From Darksidea phi (Eukaryota > Ascomycota > Dothideomycetes > Pleosporales > Lentitheciaceae), in assembly GCA_030770425.1 (NCBI GenBank), contig JASJFT010000027.1:248001-312000 (forward strand): 64,000 nucleotides of DNA, read 5' to 3'. Under the pieces are notes generated by a model. The model made no database searches, had not been told where the DNA came from, and saw only the letters and a program-made list of their open reading frames with translations. The translations under genes and the position numbers were made by a program. Shown one piece after another: positions 1 to 11,696 of this stretch; position 1 is the stretch's first letter, and each line of letters begins with the position of its first letter.

Positions 1-1047
1 GCGCGGCAGTATTAGCGCTTTGATGGGGAAGTTTAGGTAGTTTAGCGCCCGTTGTTGTCGATAGCGATCGGTTATCGATTGGGGTGAGGTTTGTTTCCGG
101 TGTTGTGGGTGCTAGCGCTCGTTTTGACAGGCGCTACGGCGTAGGCGTGTAAAATGCGCAGTATTTCGTGTAGAAAGTAGTCCGTCGGTGCAAAAGTAAC
201 AAGGCCGTGTATTTACGGAAGGGTGGTGCTTTAGGCTTTACATAATTACTTTCAGTCAGTGGTTCACGGAATCTATGAAAAATCTGATCCTTTATCATTC
301 TGTGGAGTACCCGAGCAGGCGGCCTTTCACGGCGAGGTAAATCCTCACTTGGAAACACGAGCGATTCATCCCACGCGAGCGTTTCATGGTATAAATGATA
401 GCTAGATAGCTTAATAGTAAGTGAGCAAGAATATTGATGGATGGGAAAGGTGGAACTGCCAGCTGGTTAGGGGGATGAAGGTACCCTATCAACGCTTATC
501 TAGAGCGCTGTAAGCACTCGTCTCAAACGCAACGTCGCGCTACTCTACAATTATAACGTAATTTAGACCGCACGGAGGTAATGTTCGGAATACCCTACTG
601 CTCTGATATTGATGTTATTAAGAATATTCGCCAGAAGAACGAGAACTTGGAGCTATCGGGTATGGTAGAAATGTTGGACAATCTATATGTATCCCATAAT
701 CATTACTACTCTGTTGAAGAAGAAAGAGAGCTAAGCTCGCCTACAACTGGAAAAGGTACTCTTTCTATCTACAGAAGTGATGCCACATGAATACGATAGC
801 GAGTGGTTTAAGAGTCCAGATCCACAGGCTCATTTCTGTTCGCCCGGTTCTCCTGCTCCTCCCCAAGCCTCCTCTCTTCCGCCTGTTGTTCAAAACACAT
901 CATCTGATTTCGCAGTCCCTGACTCATTGCGTTCATAGTAGCCGCCTTCAAAAACCCTTTACTATCTATGCGCTCCCCATGCGCTCGTTTTCTCCACTTA
1001 GTCCCTTTCTTCCTCCCAACCACTAGTACGGGCATACGAGCTGGCAC
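1..1047. other. Gene-poor left edge
   Basis: No convincing gene. A 69-codon ATG-initiated frame (581-790, +) and a charged frame on the minus strand (808-1047, rich in K/R/E/Q, ending just downstream of the importin stop codon) resemble fragments of something coding. Neither has a recognisable domain. They may be terminal exons or debris of an old mobile element. Confidence 0.4.
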
Positions 1048-4000
1048 CTAAGCAGCACTCTCCTGTAACCTCCTTCTCTCCTCCTCTGTCAATGCTTCAA
1101 ACTCTTCCCTAAATCCCTGCGTATTCGCCGCACGCTTGAAAAAGTCTACAAGGAAAGCTTGCGTTTCGTCATCTTTCTGACGGCCGATGCCGGGCCCGTC
1201 TTCGGCGGCATATGCCATGAGCTGTTCTTTTGAGAGGCCGGAGCCAAGATCGAGGAAAGCGTTTGGTTCATCTTCCCAGTCATCGTCGTTTTCGTTTTCT
1301 TCTGCGAGGTCGGCGGCCGCTGCGGCGTCGAGTTCATGAGAGGCGCCGGAGGCAGATTGGAGCTCGACAATGAGCACCTTCAAGATTTTGAGAGTTGCAG
1401 GGATGATGGTGTACTGGTCGGGATCTGTAGAATGGTCGGTTAGGCTAGGATCCTTGTTTACAATTTGAGCGAACGCGGCGGAAAAGGGTAGCAAAGCATT
1501 GGAAAGAGAGCTCCATGTTGGCACCGACTCATGTTTGTCTGTCCATTCATGTTCACTGCAGAACTGATGTTGGAGCTGACTGAATGTGCGCTCAAACGAG
1601 GAAGGAGAGAAACGACGAATGGGCTGGGGCTTACTTAGACGGGCACGGCTGCGGGTCATGATTCTGCCATCTGTGTTGGGGATTAAGTCACCTTTTACTT
1701 GTACTGCAGCTAAGCGGGGATCTTTGAGGTCGTAAAGTTTCGAGAGGGCAATGACACTATCATGGTTAGCACGAGAAAGTCAGATAAGGGAGGGCAAATC
1801 GCATCATAGCTTCGGACTGTGGAAACGTACTTTTGTCTGATCTCATCGTAACCCGCAAAGTTGATCGAGTTCTCCAGCCACTTTGCGAGCACCACTTGGA
1901 GGCCATTTTGACCATCGATATCCTGTCTCGCTAGAAACTCTACTACTTCTGAGGCGTGGTTCAAGCTGAGTCGAGCGAATACTAGGGTCAAGCTCTGAAT
2001 GAATTGCGCATGCGTTGCAGAAGCCAGCCTCGAGGCCACCGTTCGTAGAAGCTCCTCAAGATACGGTCCTAATCTCTCATGACCTGCCTTCTCAACAACT
2101 TCAGCAGCAAGAGAGCCAACCTCACCGGCAGCACTGTCACTGACACGAGTCGAGAGGAGTCGTGAAATGATGAGAAGGACAACCTCAAGACCAGCTTTCC
2201 CTTCGTCGTCGCGCCATTCGAATAATTGTTGATGATCGCGAGCGACGATGTTCTTCAAAGCGGTGGTGGTAGACCTCAGGAGATCCTCGTCACTAGAGCC
2301 GAGTAAAAGCCGGTTGAGTTTCGGCATTGTGGTTTGAACGAAACCGGCAGGGAGCGGCTCAGGGCCATGATCAGCGAGAACAGCAAGGAGTTCGGCAGCG
2401 AGGTTTGTCAAGTTGTTCTCCTCTGTAAGACTGCCCACATCGAAGGCCCCGGTCAAGGATGGGAGCACCTTGGCGCAAAGTTGGACATATGCATCACCGC
2501 CCATTCGAGCGATGCTTTCTGTGGCCTCCTCAAACGTCTCATTGACCATCATAGTCAGCTGGAAGTTGTTGGCGCCATGGCTGGCAACAGTGAAAAGCAA
2601 GTCGAGGCCGTTGCCAGTGATACATATCCGAGTGTCAAGAAGAATGGCATCCCGAAGAGTCTCCACCAGGGTAGCCATGAGATCGTCACTCTCGGCCAGC
2701 TCTTGCATGTCCCGCGCGTGGAGGTATGTGGAAATAGCGGCGATGATAGACGGTTGAAGAGGCTGGGTGATGGCAGGTGGGAGTGCTTGAAGGTAGTATT
2801 GCAGGGCGCGGATGCATGAGACTTGAACGATGTCGGATTCATCATTGGGTATCGCTTGGAGACAGGCCTCGAGGAAAGAGGGTGTAAATTGCTGTAGAGC
2901 GTCGCCAGATGTTCTTGTAAGGCTTCCAGCGACTAGGTAACCGCGTGCCCTAAGAAACACGTCCTGCTGCTGTATCGCGTAGCGAATGAAATCGACGAAA
3001 CCGGTAGCAGCCTCCGGGCTGATGGTCTTGTGTACATCCTGAAAATCGGCCAGAAGCTGGTTTAATATGTATAAGACGGCCTCCTTGGCTTTCCAGCTTT
3101 CGGTCGTGGAGTACAACGAACGAGTGTAAGCTAATAGACCTTCCACTGTAGGTTGAGTCAGCCATTCGCCGAGTTTAATGACCAAATCTCCGCAAGCAGT
3201 CCGGGGTGTGTAGTTGGCCGTCACGCTCGTCTCTTCAGAGAGGAAGATGTTCACGTCGATGTCCCAAAGTCCTTCCTCTTCGGTTGTGATTTGCGCGTAG
3301 GCAACTGCGAGTTTCATAACCTCGAACACCCAAGTCGCACTCTGACCCGCGCTCTGCTGATTGTGCAGCTGCTGCTCTAACTCGGAGCGTACCGGTGGTG
3401 CTCGGAGGCATGCCTGCATGAAGTCGAGCTCTTCCAAGACAAGGAAGTCGAGGGTGTATGGTAGTCCATCGGCGTCCTCGAGTCTGCTCTGGCGTTCCTC
3501 CTCTATGTACATCTGATGGTATGCCGCTTGTAATGATGAGAGCTCTTCCCAAGTAGCGGAAAATAATACGGGAGTATGCGGTGACAGCACAGCAGGAAAG
3601 ACGGATCGTACGCGCATGAGCACCTGGACATTTCAGCTTGGTGTACGAGCGGCTATTGAAGGACTGACCTACCTTGACAACCTGGAGCTTCAGAGACACG
3701 AGACCACGGTATGTCTCCGCGTTCGGCGCGTCCTCGTTTTCCTCCTGCTCTGTGGGCGGGTCGGGTAGCCTCGTCTTCATGACATTGATGAAGAAGGGAT
3801 TCCACTGCTGCAGCACCTCGTCTGCGAAACCCTTGACAGCCGCCTTGTGGTCCTCCATGACCATCTCGAGCGTATCAAAGCAGCCTCGAAACACGCTGCA
3901 AGCCAATGCCCTTAATGTGGGCTTCCTCGCCTCGTTGATGGCGACATCGTGAACCACCTTTATCAGCTGTTTTGCAACGCCAAAGAACTGTTCCTCGTTG

Positions 4001-4488
4001 AAGCAGTCGTCCACGAGCTCGGCTAGCACCTTCAGCGCGCCGTGCAATTGTCCTTCAGAGGCATTCGGGATGAGGGTCAGCAGATTCGTGAGCAGGTCAG
4101 GCCATTGCTCGGGATAGTCGGAGCTTGCGATCTTGCTCACGACCAGACCGGCGGCGGCCTTGAGCTTGCGGTCGACTTGATCGGCAGTCGCGAGTTCCAG
4201 CAGGAGCTGCCGCAGCTTGGGTTTGTTATCCTCTGCTACCAATACCTGGCCCTTGAACTCGTCCCCATGCAAGCTCTCGCTCCAGCCCGCCAACACCAAC
4301 TGCTTAAGGTACAGCAGCGCCGCCTGCCGTATGTTGAGGGGCACACTTTCATGTCGGGCGATCTCGACGAGGGCAATGGGAAAATCCTGGTGGCCGTAGA
4401 GGCTCTGCAGCTGCTGCTCGGCCTGCTTGCGGGGGCCTTCCTGCGCCGTCTGCGTCGCGGATAACAGCTGCACTAGTTGGTCCTCCAT
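1048..4488 (-). CDS. KAP114: Importin-9 / Kap114-type karyopherin beta
   Basis: Nuclear import receptor of the importin-beta superfamily. It carries cargo (in yeast Kap114, TBP and histones H2A/H2B) through the nuclear pore and releases it on Ran-GTP. Exons read 4488-3673, 3623-1831 and 1756-1048; introns of 49 and 74 bp have GT-AG ends and keep frame, giving 1105 aa, close to the family length. The first ~100 residues are an importin-beta N-terminal domain (repeat-like segment with QAALLYLKQLV, then SSDYPEQWPDLL). HEAT-like helices fill the rest. Near the C-terminus an acidic patch (ENENDDDWEDEP) is followed by AFLVDFFKRA, the arrangement seen at the end of Kap114/importin-9. The start is the first ATG of the frame; upstream in-frame triplets are not ATG. 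It diverges from REV7 across about 650 bp. Family assignment is firm; the exact paralogue is inferred from the tail. Confidence 0.9.
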
Positions 4489-5138
4489 GGCTGGGCTGCG
4501 GACCAAACACGTTAGCGAGCGCGTCTAGCGTTGGTGGAGCGAATTGTAGCGATAGGCGTTGGAGGAGGAACAGCTCGACGCGTTTGTTGTGGGTGGTGAG
4601 AGGTAGGAGAGAAGACGGGCGCGCGGAGAAGAGGGGCACCGCCGAGTGAAGCCTGCTAAAGTGGGGTCGAAGCTGGGGGAGTGCGTCTGCGTAGAGAGCA
4701 GCGGCAGGTTTGCCTTCTTTTGGAGAGTGAGGGACTGGAGTTTGCGGCCGAGGACTGTCTGAGCGTGGATGAGGGCCGTGTCACAACCAATAAAATAAAT
4801 TGGGGCGCGTTGTTGTTGATGTGTGGTCGTGATGCCTTTTTCCCGAGCTGGCGAACTTCACTCCTTCGGCACCAGCTAATCGACACCCGAACGCGCCCAA
4901 TCTGCCTGAAGATGCTGGGAGATCCTAGCAAGTGCGAGACGGCTATCAGTTGGCACTCTTGCAGATTGCGGCAGGCGCGCCTTTACCCATCAACGCGTCG
5001 AAGACACGAGCAGGCCTGAGAAATCGCTAGCACTAGTTGCGCGCGACAGCTACCGCTTCATGGGACAGCAATAGAGAAGACAAGGATACAGTTTAATCTA
5101 GGCATCTCGACCAAGCAAACCCCCAAACCCTCCCCACG
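4489..5138. promoter_or_regulatory. Shared upstream region of importin and REV7
   Basis: 650-bp divergent intergenic region. It must hold the promoters of both flanking genes. No clear TATA box or palindromic operator was seen. Confidence 0.5.
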
Positions 5139-5924
5139 ATGGCGCCGACATACCAGGCCACGCTCTCAGCATTCACAAACTTCCTTACCGCTTACACCCA
5201 CACTCTCCTCTACCTGCGACACCTCTACCCCCACGCGTCCTTTGCCCGCTCGCGCTTTCACAACACGCCCGTCTATCAATCACGACACCCACTCGTCTGC
5301 GAATGGATACGCGATGCTATCGCCGCCGTACGGGAGGAACTGCTTGAGGGCACGGTCGCACGGATTGGCATTGTGATATACTCGTACGGTACAGAAAGAA
5401 AGGCCAGTGGCAGTGTGAAGATTATGGAACGGTACATGTTCGATGTGAGCAGTTTCCCAGTAGTGGAGAAGGGTGATCGGAATAGGGAGATTGAATGGGA
5501 CGACCCTGAAGGAGAGCCAGGCGGGGACGCGAAAGGCAAGCAAAAAGCGCTCGATGCGGATGTCGACGTAAATTTTTCCGAGCAGTTCCGTGCCGGCCTG
5601 GTCACGCTCACGTCGCGGACATCACAGCTCGCACCCCTGCCACCTCACTGTTCGTTCAACATTAGCATGGAGCTCAAGGACGAGGGCGATGTCGATCCGC
5701 CCATTGGCCATCCACAGCCTTGGATACCAGTTCAACCTAGCTTGCAAAAGACAGGGCGAAAAGGCGCGCAAGGGGATACTGAGGACAGAAGGGAAGAGGG
5801 AGATGATCTAGGAGGTGCGAAGGTAACACCAATCAGAACAGTAGAAGCAGGCGTGTTTAGGTTCGAGACATGGATTGAGGAGGGCAAGGCAAAGTTTGAG
5901 ATGGGCAGAAAAGGCGAAAAGTAG
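5139..5924 (+). CDS. REV7: Rev7 / MAD2L2-like HORMA-domain protein
   Basis: Intronless, 261 aa. HORMA-domain accessory subunit of DNA polymerase zeta, which clamps Rev3 during translesion synthesis. Metazoan homologues also act in shieldin. The N-terminus (FTNFLTAYTHTLLYLRHLYP) followed by NTPVYQSRHPLVCEWI matches the start of Rev7 HORMA folds, where a 'VPVYxSxHPxLxxYI' segment precedes a helix and then a hydrophobic strand (here VARIGIVIYS). The next strand, MERYMFDVSSFP, fits the 'EKFVFEI' strand of the family. Two low-complexity insertions (around residues 120-150 and 205-230, rich in D/G/K/E) are typical of fungal orthologues. The C-terminal strand VFRFETWIEE fits the HORMA seat-belt region. 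The start ATG has an A at -3 (CACGATGG). Confidence is high for HORMA and good for Rev7 over Mad2. Confidence 0.85.
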   Translation: MAPTYQATLSAFTNFLTAYTHTLLYLRHLYPHASFARSRFHNTPVYQSRHPLVCEWIRDAIAAVREELLEGTVARIGIVIYSYGTERKASGSVKIMERYMFDVSSFPVVEKGDRNREIEWDDPEGEPGGDAKGKQKALDADVDVNFSEQFRAGLVTLTSRTSQLAPLPPHCSFNISMELKDEGDVDPPIGHPQPWIPVQPSLQKTGRKGAQGDTEDRREEGDDLGGAKVTPIRTVEAGVFRFETWIEEGKAKFEMGRKGEK

Positions 5925-6782
5925 TTTCGCTAGTTCTGGAGGCTGAAGATGGCCAGCAGCCGAGAGTCGAAATCAGACTCACATATATAGTCATGCTTTA
6001 GATGTATGTGTACACTTTGCTAGCAGAAACCTACACCGCAATTTCTACATCTGTTTGGATTATCTACTAACTTGAATAACCTTTAGCTAGTATTATCTAT
6101 TAAAGAAGGTCAGGCTACATAGTACATAAAAGAACTACTTAGCTCTTAACGGGTTTTTCAACGTAGAAGACCAGTGTGCACGGACTTATGCCCTAGTACT
6201 GGATATTGTCACCCCAAAAGTAGTAAGGGAAATGCGAAATATCGCATACATTACAAAGCTAGTCTATCATTCCTCGTTGGGTATCGAAATTTGTGCCATA
6301 AACCATGCTCAACCAAGTACTCCTCATAGCCTCCCGGAACCCTATGGGCATTGTGGAAAGATAGTCCATGCTATGCTCTCTCAAATACTACGCCCCCAGT
6401 AGGGCTCCAGAACTGATGAAAAAGAAAAATCCAATGGTAAGTCACCATCCACATCAAGTGAGGTGACCTGACCAGTCTGCAATTTTTAAGCTAGGGTGTA
6501 ATTACCTTCGGACGCGACGCGAGAACCGCCGATGTATATGTACATCGTCTCCGCCATTACGTGGAAAAGGTGGTTGCGGTGCCCGAGGGGGAGCACGGGC
6601 AGAAGCCCGAAGCATATGGTGCGCCCTATGCACCGCAGCGACATTAATCCTAGGTGCAGGTGGAGGTTGCAGGGGCTGGCCCCGGGCCGGTATATATCCA
6701 CGTAAGCCAGGACCGTGGTGTCTATTGATGCTGGTTAGTAATTTTCTAACTGATCAAGTGGAAAATGAAAGCGACCAAGAAC
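5925..6782. other. Convergent 3' intergenic region
   Basis: Lies between the 3' ends of REV7 (+) and the RBR ligase (-). The first 300 bp are AT-rich and should hold the REV7 polyadenylation signals. No gene, repeat family or RNA was recognised. Confidence 0.5.
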
Positions 6783-9334
6783 CTACAGCTGCTGGGGCGC
6801 CTGGAGTTGCTGCGGGACGGAATGTGGTGGCGCCCGATTGTGAACTAGAGCCCCTTGTCCAAAGGCCAGCTGATTCGGTTGCGCGGAGTTTCTTAAAGGG
6901 GGTTCACGGAAGGGTTGTACAGGTTCATTCGGGGCTGGTGGTTGTGCCATCATCGCTGGAGGTGGTCGAGGTGGCGGAGGTGGTGGAGGTGGTGGAGGTG
7001 GTGGAGGTGGCGGAGGTGGTGCGCGACCGTTTACAAGCACACCGCGTGCCATGTGGAAGGGGAATGCGCGGTGTTGAGCTTGTGCTCGGTTTCGTCGAGC
7101 CTGTTCAGCTTTCTTGACCCGGTCAGAGACTTGAACCATCAAGTCAGCGTCCGACATTTCTGGGTTTTCAATCTTCGCTTTAGCCATTGCTTCGTCTGCA
7201 GCTTTCTTCACCTCTTGTTCATGTCGGTCTTCGACATTCTCGTGAAGAGGGCAGTGGGTTCCTGCTCGACCGTCACCTTGACCGTCGCCGAAATGACTGT
7301 AGTTGGTAACGTCCTTCGAGCAGACGTAGCTAAATGCCAGCAGTCAGTTTCTACGTTTCGATTCGATTGATAACGCTGAATGACTTGTAGATGAGCTTAC
7401 CATTGAACATTCCGACAGTGTGAGCAAGTCATTTTATTACAACCGTACTCCTTGACAAAAGCGTGCTTGCATTTATTGCAATGTCGGATGAGAGCTGCAG
7501 ACATAGCTTCTTCTACAATATGTCTTACAGTAAGCTGGCCATCCTTCTTGGCCTCGTCACAGCTCAACGGAACGTGCGTCTCCTTCTCGCAAAGTCGACA
7601 GCTAGTCTTCCTGCATTTGGGGTTCATGCATCGGAACTCTCTGTCAACTTCGACCGGCAAGCACTCGGCTTTGAAGTCGCAGAACGGACATTCGGATAGG
7701 AAGTCCAGGCCGGCAGCGGCCAGATCCTGTTGTTGCTGCATATGTTCGAGTCGGTCGAAGGACTTGTCGCCGAGGAACTCCTGAAGCTGCTTACGGGTGA
7801 ACTTCCCGCCGCAGCTGGAGTCTGCGAAACAGACTGGTCGGCAGCGGGAACTACCCATCTCGACTTCAACGTACTTCTTTGCGCATGGATTGCAGAAGAA
7901 ATGTGCCGTGTTGCCGCTGCAGCTCGTCATCCGGTTCGTAGGGAAGTCGTCGTAACAACATTGACTATACAATGGGTTAGTTACGCCAGATGAACCGCAT
8001 ATCGGAAGTGATCATGAAGGAAGCCAGGCTCGGCTATACGCACCACTCGCTCATTTCACCCTTCATTTTTGCCCGTCGTAGATTCTCCGCTTCTGCTTGC
8101 GCTGCCGCTTCCGCCTTCCGACGCTTTGCTACCACAAATATCAGTATTCGTCTAGAGAATAAGTAAATTTCAAACGCCTCCGACCTTCCAGATACTTACC
8201 GGACTCTTTCTCGCTCTTCTTCTTTGCTGCGTGCAGCTCTTTCGGTATCGTACTCCCACGACCGATCAGACTGATTTCCGTTGCACGCTTAGGACGTGCT
8301 TTGCCAATCTTGGGGAAAGTAACCCTTCTGTCTGCGGTACGGTAGTTGCGTAATTGTTCGTCGATGGTGCCGTATGCTTTGAAGAATGTCTTATGTTCCC
8401 GCAGAACGTTTTCGAGATGTCTTACAGGTACGTCCAAGAATACATCCTTGAGCAGCTCTAGCCTAGAAATAGAGTGTTAGCATTAACGCAACAATAATAC
8501 TAGAGAAAACTATAACTTCCGTGTTGGTTGGTATGACGTGGCAGATGATGTTGAGGGAGTGTTCTTGTTAGTGCGACTGATGTTTGGCATGTGCTGGCGT
8601 TCTGTTATTCCACGCCATCAGTGTGTAAGGTGTAAACTGTTGAATGACATCTGGACATAGCTACCCAGGAGGGTGACTGACGATGCGGCCGACCAAGGAT
8701 ACCAAACCAGGTGTTCATACTGCCAATGAGACTAGTGTACTTACGCATCTTTTGAATAGTGGGGCGAATCCACATTCTGTGCCCCGCTCTCAAACTCGCC
8801 CACGTCCTCATCGTTAACGCGCTTCCTTTTGCGACTGCTCTCCTTATCCTGCTCTTTTGGATAAACACCGCCATCTAGTATCTGGGTAATTATCCGCTCG
8901 CATTCGACGGGTGTCCGCGTGTTATCCTGCGTGGTCTCACGTATCAGGCCAAGGACATGCTCGATGGAAATGTCGGGTAGGACATTTAGAACTAGCTGCA
9001 GACACGCTGCTTCCGTAATGGTCTCATTACTGGTAAGGTCTTCATCCTTGTTGACCGTCATCGAGGTGTCTGCGGACAACGGCGCAGGTGCGACGTCGAT
9101 GTCGGATGTGTTTCCGGGGCTAGTCAGATCAATTAGATTGCCTGCGGTATGAGGAAGAGAGTTGAGGCCCGAGCAGGTGCTAGGTTCATCAAGGTATTCG
9201 TCTATTCCTCGTATCGGCCCGTCGAAGTATCGGTCTAGGATGTCCTCGTCAAAACCAAGGAAATCGATGTCTTCGTCGTCGGAGACAAGATCAATAACCT
9301 GGTGCTGGCGTGTTAAATCCGGTACAGGTCCCAT
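6783..9334 (-). CDS. RNF216/TRIAD3-like RBR E3 ubiquitin ligase
   Basis: Exons 9334-8745, 8462-8200, 8128-8044, 7964-7401 and 7329-6783, all GT-AG and in frame, give 682 aa. RBR ligases take ubiquitin from an E2 onto a catalytic cysteine before passing it to substrate. RING1 begins at about residue 312 with CQCCYDDFPTNRM. The in-between ring follows with FRCMNPKCRKTSCRLCEKE and THVPLSCDE. RING2 has RHCNKCKHAFVKEYGCNKM, whose GC is the expected catalytic cysteine, and closes with CYVCSKDV. The downstream THCPLHENVEDRHEQEV is a TRIAD3/RNF216 signature. Two N-terminal motifs, VIDLVSDDEDID and NLIDLTSPG, look like SUMO-interacting motifs. The tail has a run of 17 prolines. The start is the first ATG in the frame; the frame is open further upstream without an ATG, so an extra 5' exon is possible. 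Confidence 0.85.
6958..7020 (-). repeat. GGN-triplet tract encoding poly-proline
   Basis: Imperfect triplet repeat (GGT/GGA/GGC on the + strand) that encodes the 17-proline run near residues 603-620 of the RBR ligase. Expansion or contraction would change run length without shifting the frame. Confidence 0.8.
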
Positions 9335-10425
9335 CTCCAAATCTTCCGATGCTAGACTGCGTTGCTGGAGGAACTCAGTGTTTGTGACGAAGTTTTCGAT
9401 GGCTAGCGAGCGGAGCAGAGGTACAGTGTAACTCAAGCCCCACGTAAGAGACTGTGGAGCGATATCCCCGCGAACAGCATGTCTTACGTCTAAGCTGTAG
9501 TGATGGCCACAGAATGGGAGCTGAGAGAGCGTTGAGAGTGAGAGAAAGTGAATGTAGAAGGAGCACCGCTCTTGTTCCTCACTGAGGGAGGAGCGCGCTA
9601 CTGGGTTCACAGCAGCCTTGTTAGAGCGTCGGGCGGCCTCTACCTAGAGTCCAGGCAGGAAGAGGAGGAAGGAACGAAAGCAGGCCGGTTGTGCGCTCCC
9701 ATTAACCGTGCGCTGTGTCACACTGCTGCGTCTGGCGGCGCCGCGAAGCCTGGCATTTAGCAATGGCGGAAGACGGAAGACGGAAGGCGGCAGGCGGGCT
9801 GGCTGGCACGGTAAAAGACAGCTCTTGAGACAGCGACGTGCCACATGCGAGCTGGCCGCTGGCACAGGTGCTGGGGCCGACCTAGGTACCAAAACCAAGT
9901 CCTAATTCGCGGCCATGGCGGCACGGCTGTCCCCGCGCTCAGCGAGCGATTCATTGAGGTTCAATTAAATCGTTCCACCGCGAACGCTGATTGGCCCATG
10001 ATTATGCCGCACGGGCCATCGCAACTCTTGACGTCAACGATGGGAAGAGAGGACCACTCCTTTGTGACACCCGCCATGCTCCGGGACCTGACTCTATTCA
10101 CGGCGTCCAACGCAGAAGTGGATGCTAATGGTTATGTAATAGTCTACCTGTACGCCATCCCATGACCTGCCTAACAAGCCAGATACGCTCGCTTTCCCAC
10201 GGCCTTCGTCGGATCTTCCAGGAGATGTAGCACACGGGCGTTACCAAATGGAGTAACTAGAGGGCGTAAAGATAAAGAGCAAAGCACTTCCATCGTTTTG
10301 CCCTTCTGCTTGGTATATTGACAAGGTACATTGCTCCTCGACAAGACCTTTGACGCCGATTTCCCTTCTACAGCTAAGCCTGCGCGCCGTACAGAACCAC
10401 CCGTTTTGCATATCGACCGTTCGTC
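9335..10425. promoter_or_regulatory. Divergent upstream region of RBR ligase and LYC1
   Basis: About 1.1 kb between divergently transcribed genes. It contains one perfect ATF/CREB palindrome (annotated separately). No gene was seen. Confidence 0.5.
10029..10036. promoter_or_regulatory. CRE-like palindrome TGACGTCA
   Basis: Perfect 8-bp ATF/CREB site, about 390 bp upstream of the LYC1 ATG and 695 bp upstream of the RBR ligase ATG. In ascomycetes such sites are bound by bZIP factors of the Atf1/AtfA class. Function here is inferred from sequence only. Confidence 0.35.
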
Positions 10426-11696
10426 ATGGGCTCCCTTGTCGACCTCCCTCATGGCTCCTCTCAGGACCTCGCCCTTGCCCATCCTACACCCGAAGAAAAG
10501 CTCATTCAGTTCAAGCTCAACGGCGCGGAATGGCGGGGTGCCCTCTCCCTCGATGCGTATCTTCGCCGCGAAGAAGTTCTTTCGCAACAGTCCCTCACCC
10601 GAGACGGCGGCATCACATACTGGATCCTCATTGACAAAACCGCCAAAAGCAACCATTTGGATCCGATGTCGTCGACACGCCTTCCGCTCGCGAGTTGCGA
10701 GTCATATCGTAAGAAGGCACTCGTGTGGCGGGATGATAAAGTGCAAGAGACAGTCTGCCACGGTATCGGGAGTGTGTTCTGCGCGCCGCATTTGAGGGGG
10801 AGGAAGTATGCCCAGCGGTTGATGCAGGAGGTCGGGAAAGCCTTAGAAACGCACCAGACGAGCGAAAAGCAGGAGTGTCTATTTACTGTATTGTTCTCTG
10901 ATATCGGAAAAGTGAGTCGACCCAGTCGCAACCATGGACACTGCATTGATGGTGGTAGAAATTTTACGCAAACTTCGGTTGGGAACCATTCACGTCATCG
11001 CATGTATCTATCCCTGCGAAGGTATCAGAGCTCATAGATGCGGACCGTCTACCGGTCGCTCGACCACTGCACGCTGAAGACCTCGCGGAGCTCTGCCAGA
11101 TCGATGAGGCGCTCGTGCGGAAGAGCTTGGAGGCACGCCCCAAAGGCAGCAACACCGCCGTAGCTCTGATACCCGACATCGAGACCATCCGATGGCACCA
11201 CGCTCGCGAAGATTTTGTGGGTATCGAGCTACACGGTAAGACGCCGACGGTCAAGGGCGCCATTGTCGGCGCGGAGAAAGGTAAGCGTGTCTGGTGCTAC
11301 TGGACGCGGATGTGGTATAACCAGAACCCGCAAGAGACGAAGGGCAACACGCTACACATCCTGCGGGTGGTGATTGAGGACGAAGGGCGTTCGAGCTGGG
11401 AAGGCTCAGGGACGAAGCACGCCGACGGAAACTCGACCAACCATAGCCACGATGATGCTATTGCCGCCCTGCTCTTGGTGGCGCGGCGGGAGGCGGAGGA
11501 GTGGAAGATGGAAGAGGTCGAGGCGTGGAACCCCTCGTCAGAGACGTTGGCGGCTGCTCAAAAGCTAGACCCGAGCGCGAAGGTGGTGCAGAGGGATACA
11601 GAGAGCATCGCGAGTTTGAAGTGGTATCCTGCACACGACGGACCTGTAGCGGAGTCAATTGACTGGATCGGAAACGAGAAGTATGGGTGGTGCTGA
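10426..11696 (+). CDS. LYC1: LYC1-type GNAT N-acetyltransferase
   Basis: Exons 10426-10911 and 10959-11696 with a 47-bp GT-AG intron give 407 aa. It resembles fungal Lyc1 proteins; in Yarrowia Lyc1 is the lysine N6-acetyltransferase that starts lysine catabolism. The N-terminal half has a GNAT core: GITYWILID strand, GIGSVFCAPHLRGRKYAQRL as the acetyl-CoA pyrophosphate loop and following helix, then FTVLFSDIGK. Across the splice site comes KFYANFGWEPFTSSHVSIP, the typical GNAT beta-bulge 'FYxxxGW' motif. The C-terminal half (ADRLPVARPLHAEDLAELCQ, then RVWCYWTRMW) fits the Lyc1-specific second domain. The ATG gives the full GNAT N-terminus and has ATGGGC context. The substrate is inferred from the family, not shown by the sequence. 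Confidence 0.75.

Noticed and set aside
2334..2845. Plus- and minus-frame readings inside the importin gene
   Set aside because: Shadows of the importin exon 2 reading frame.
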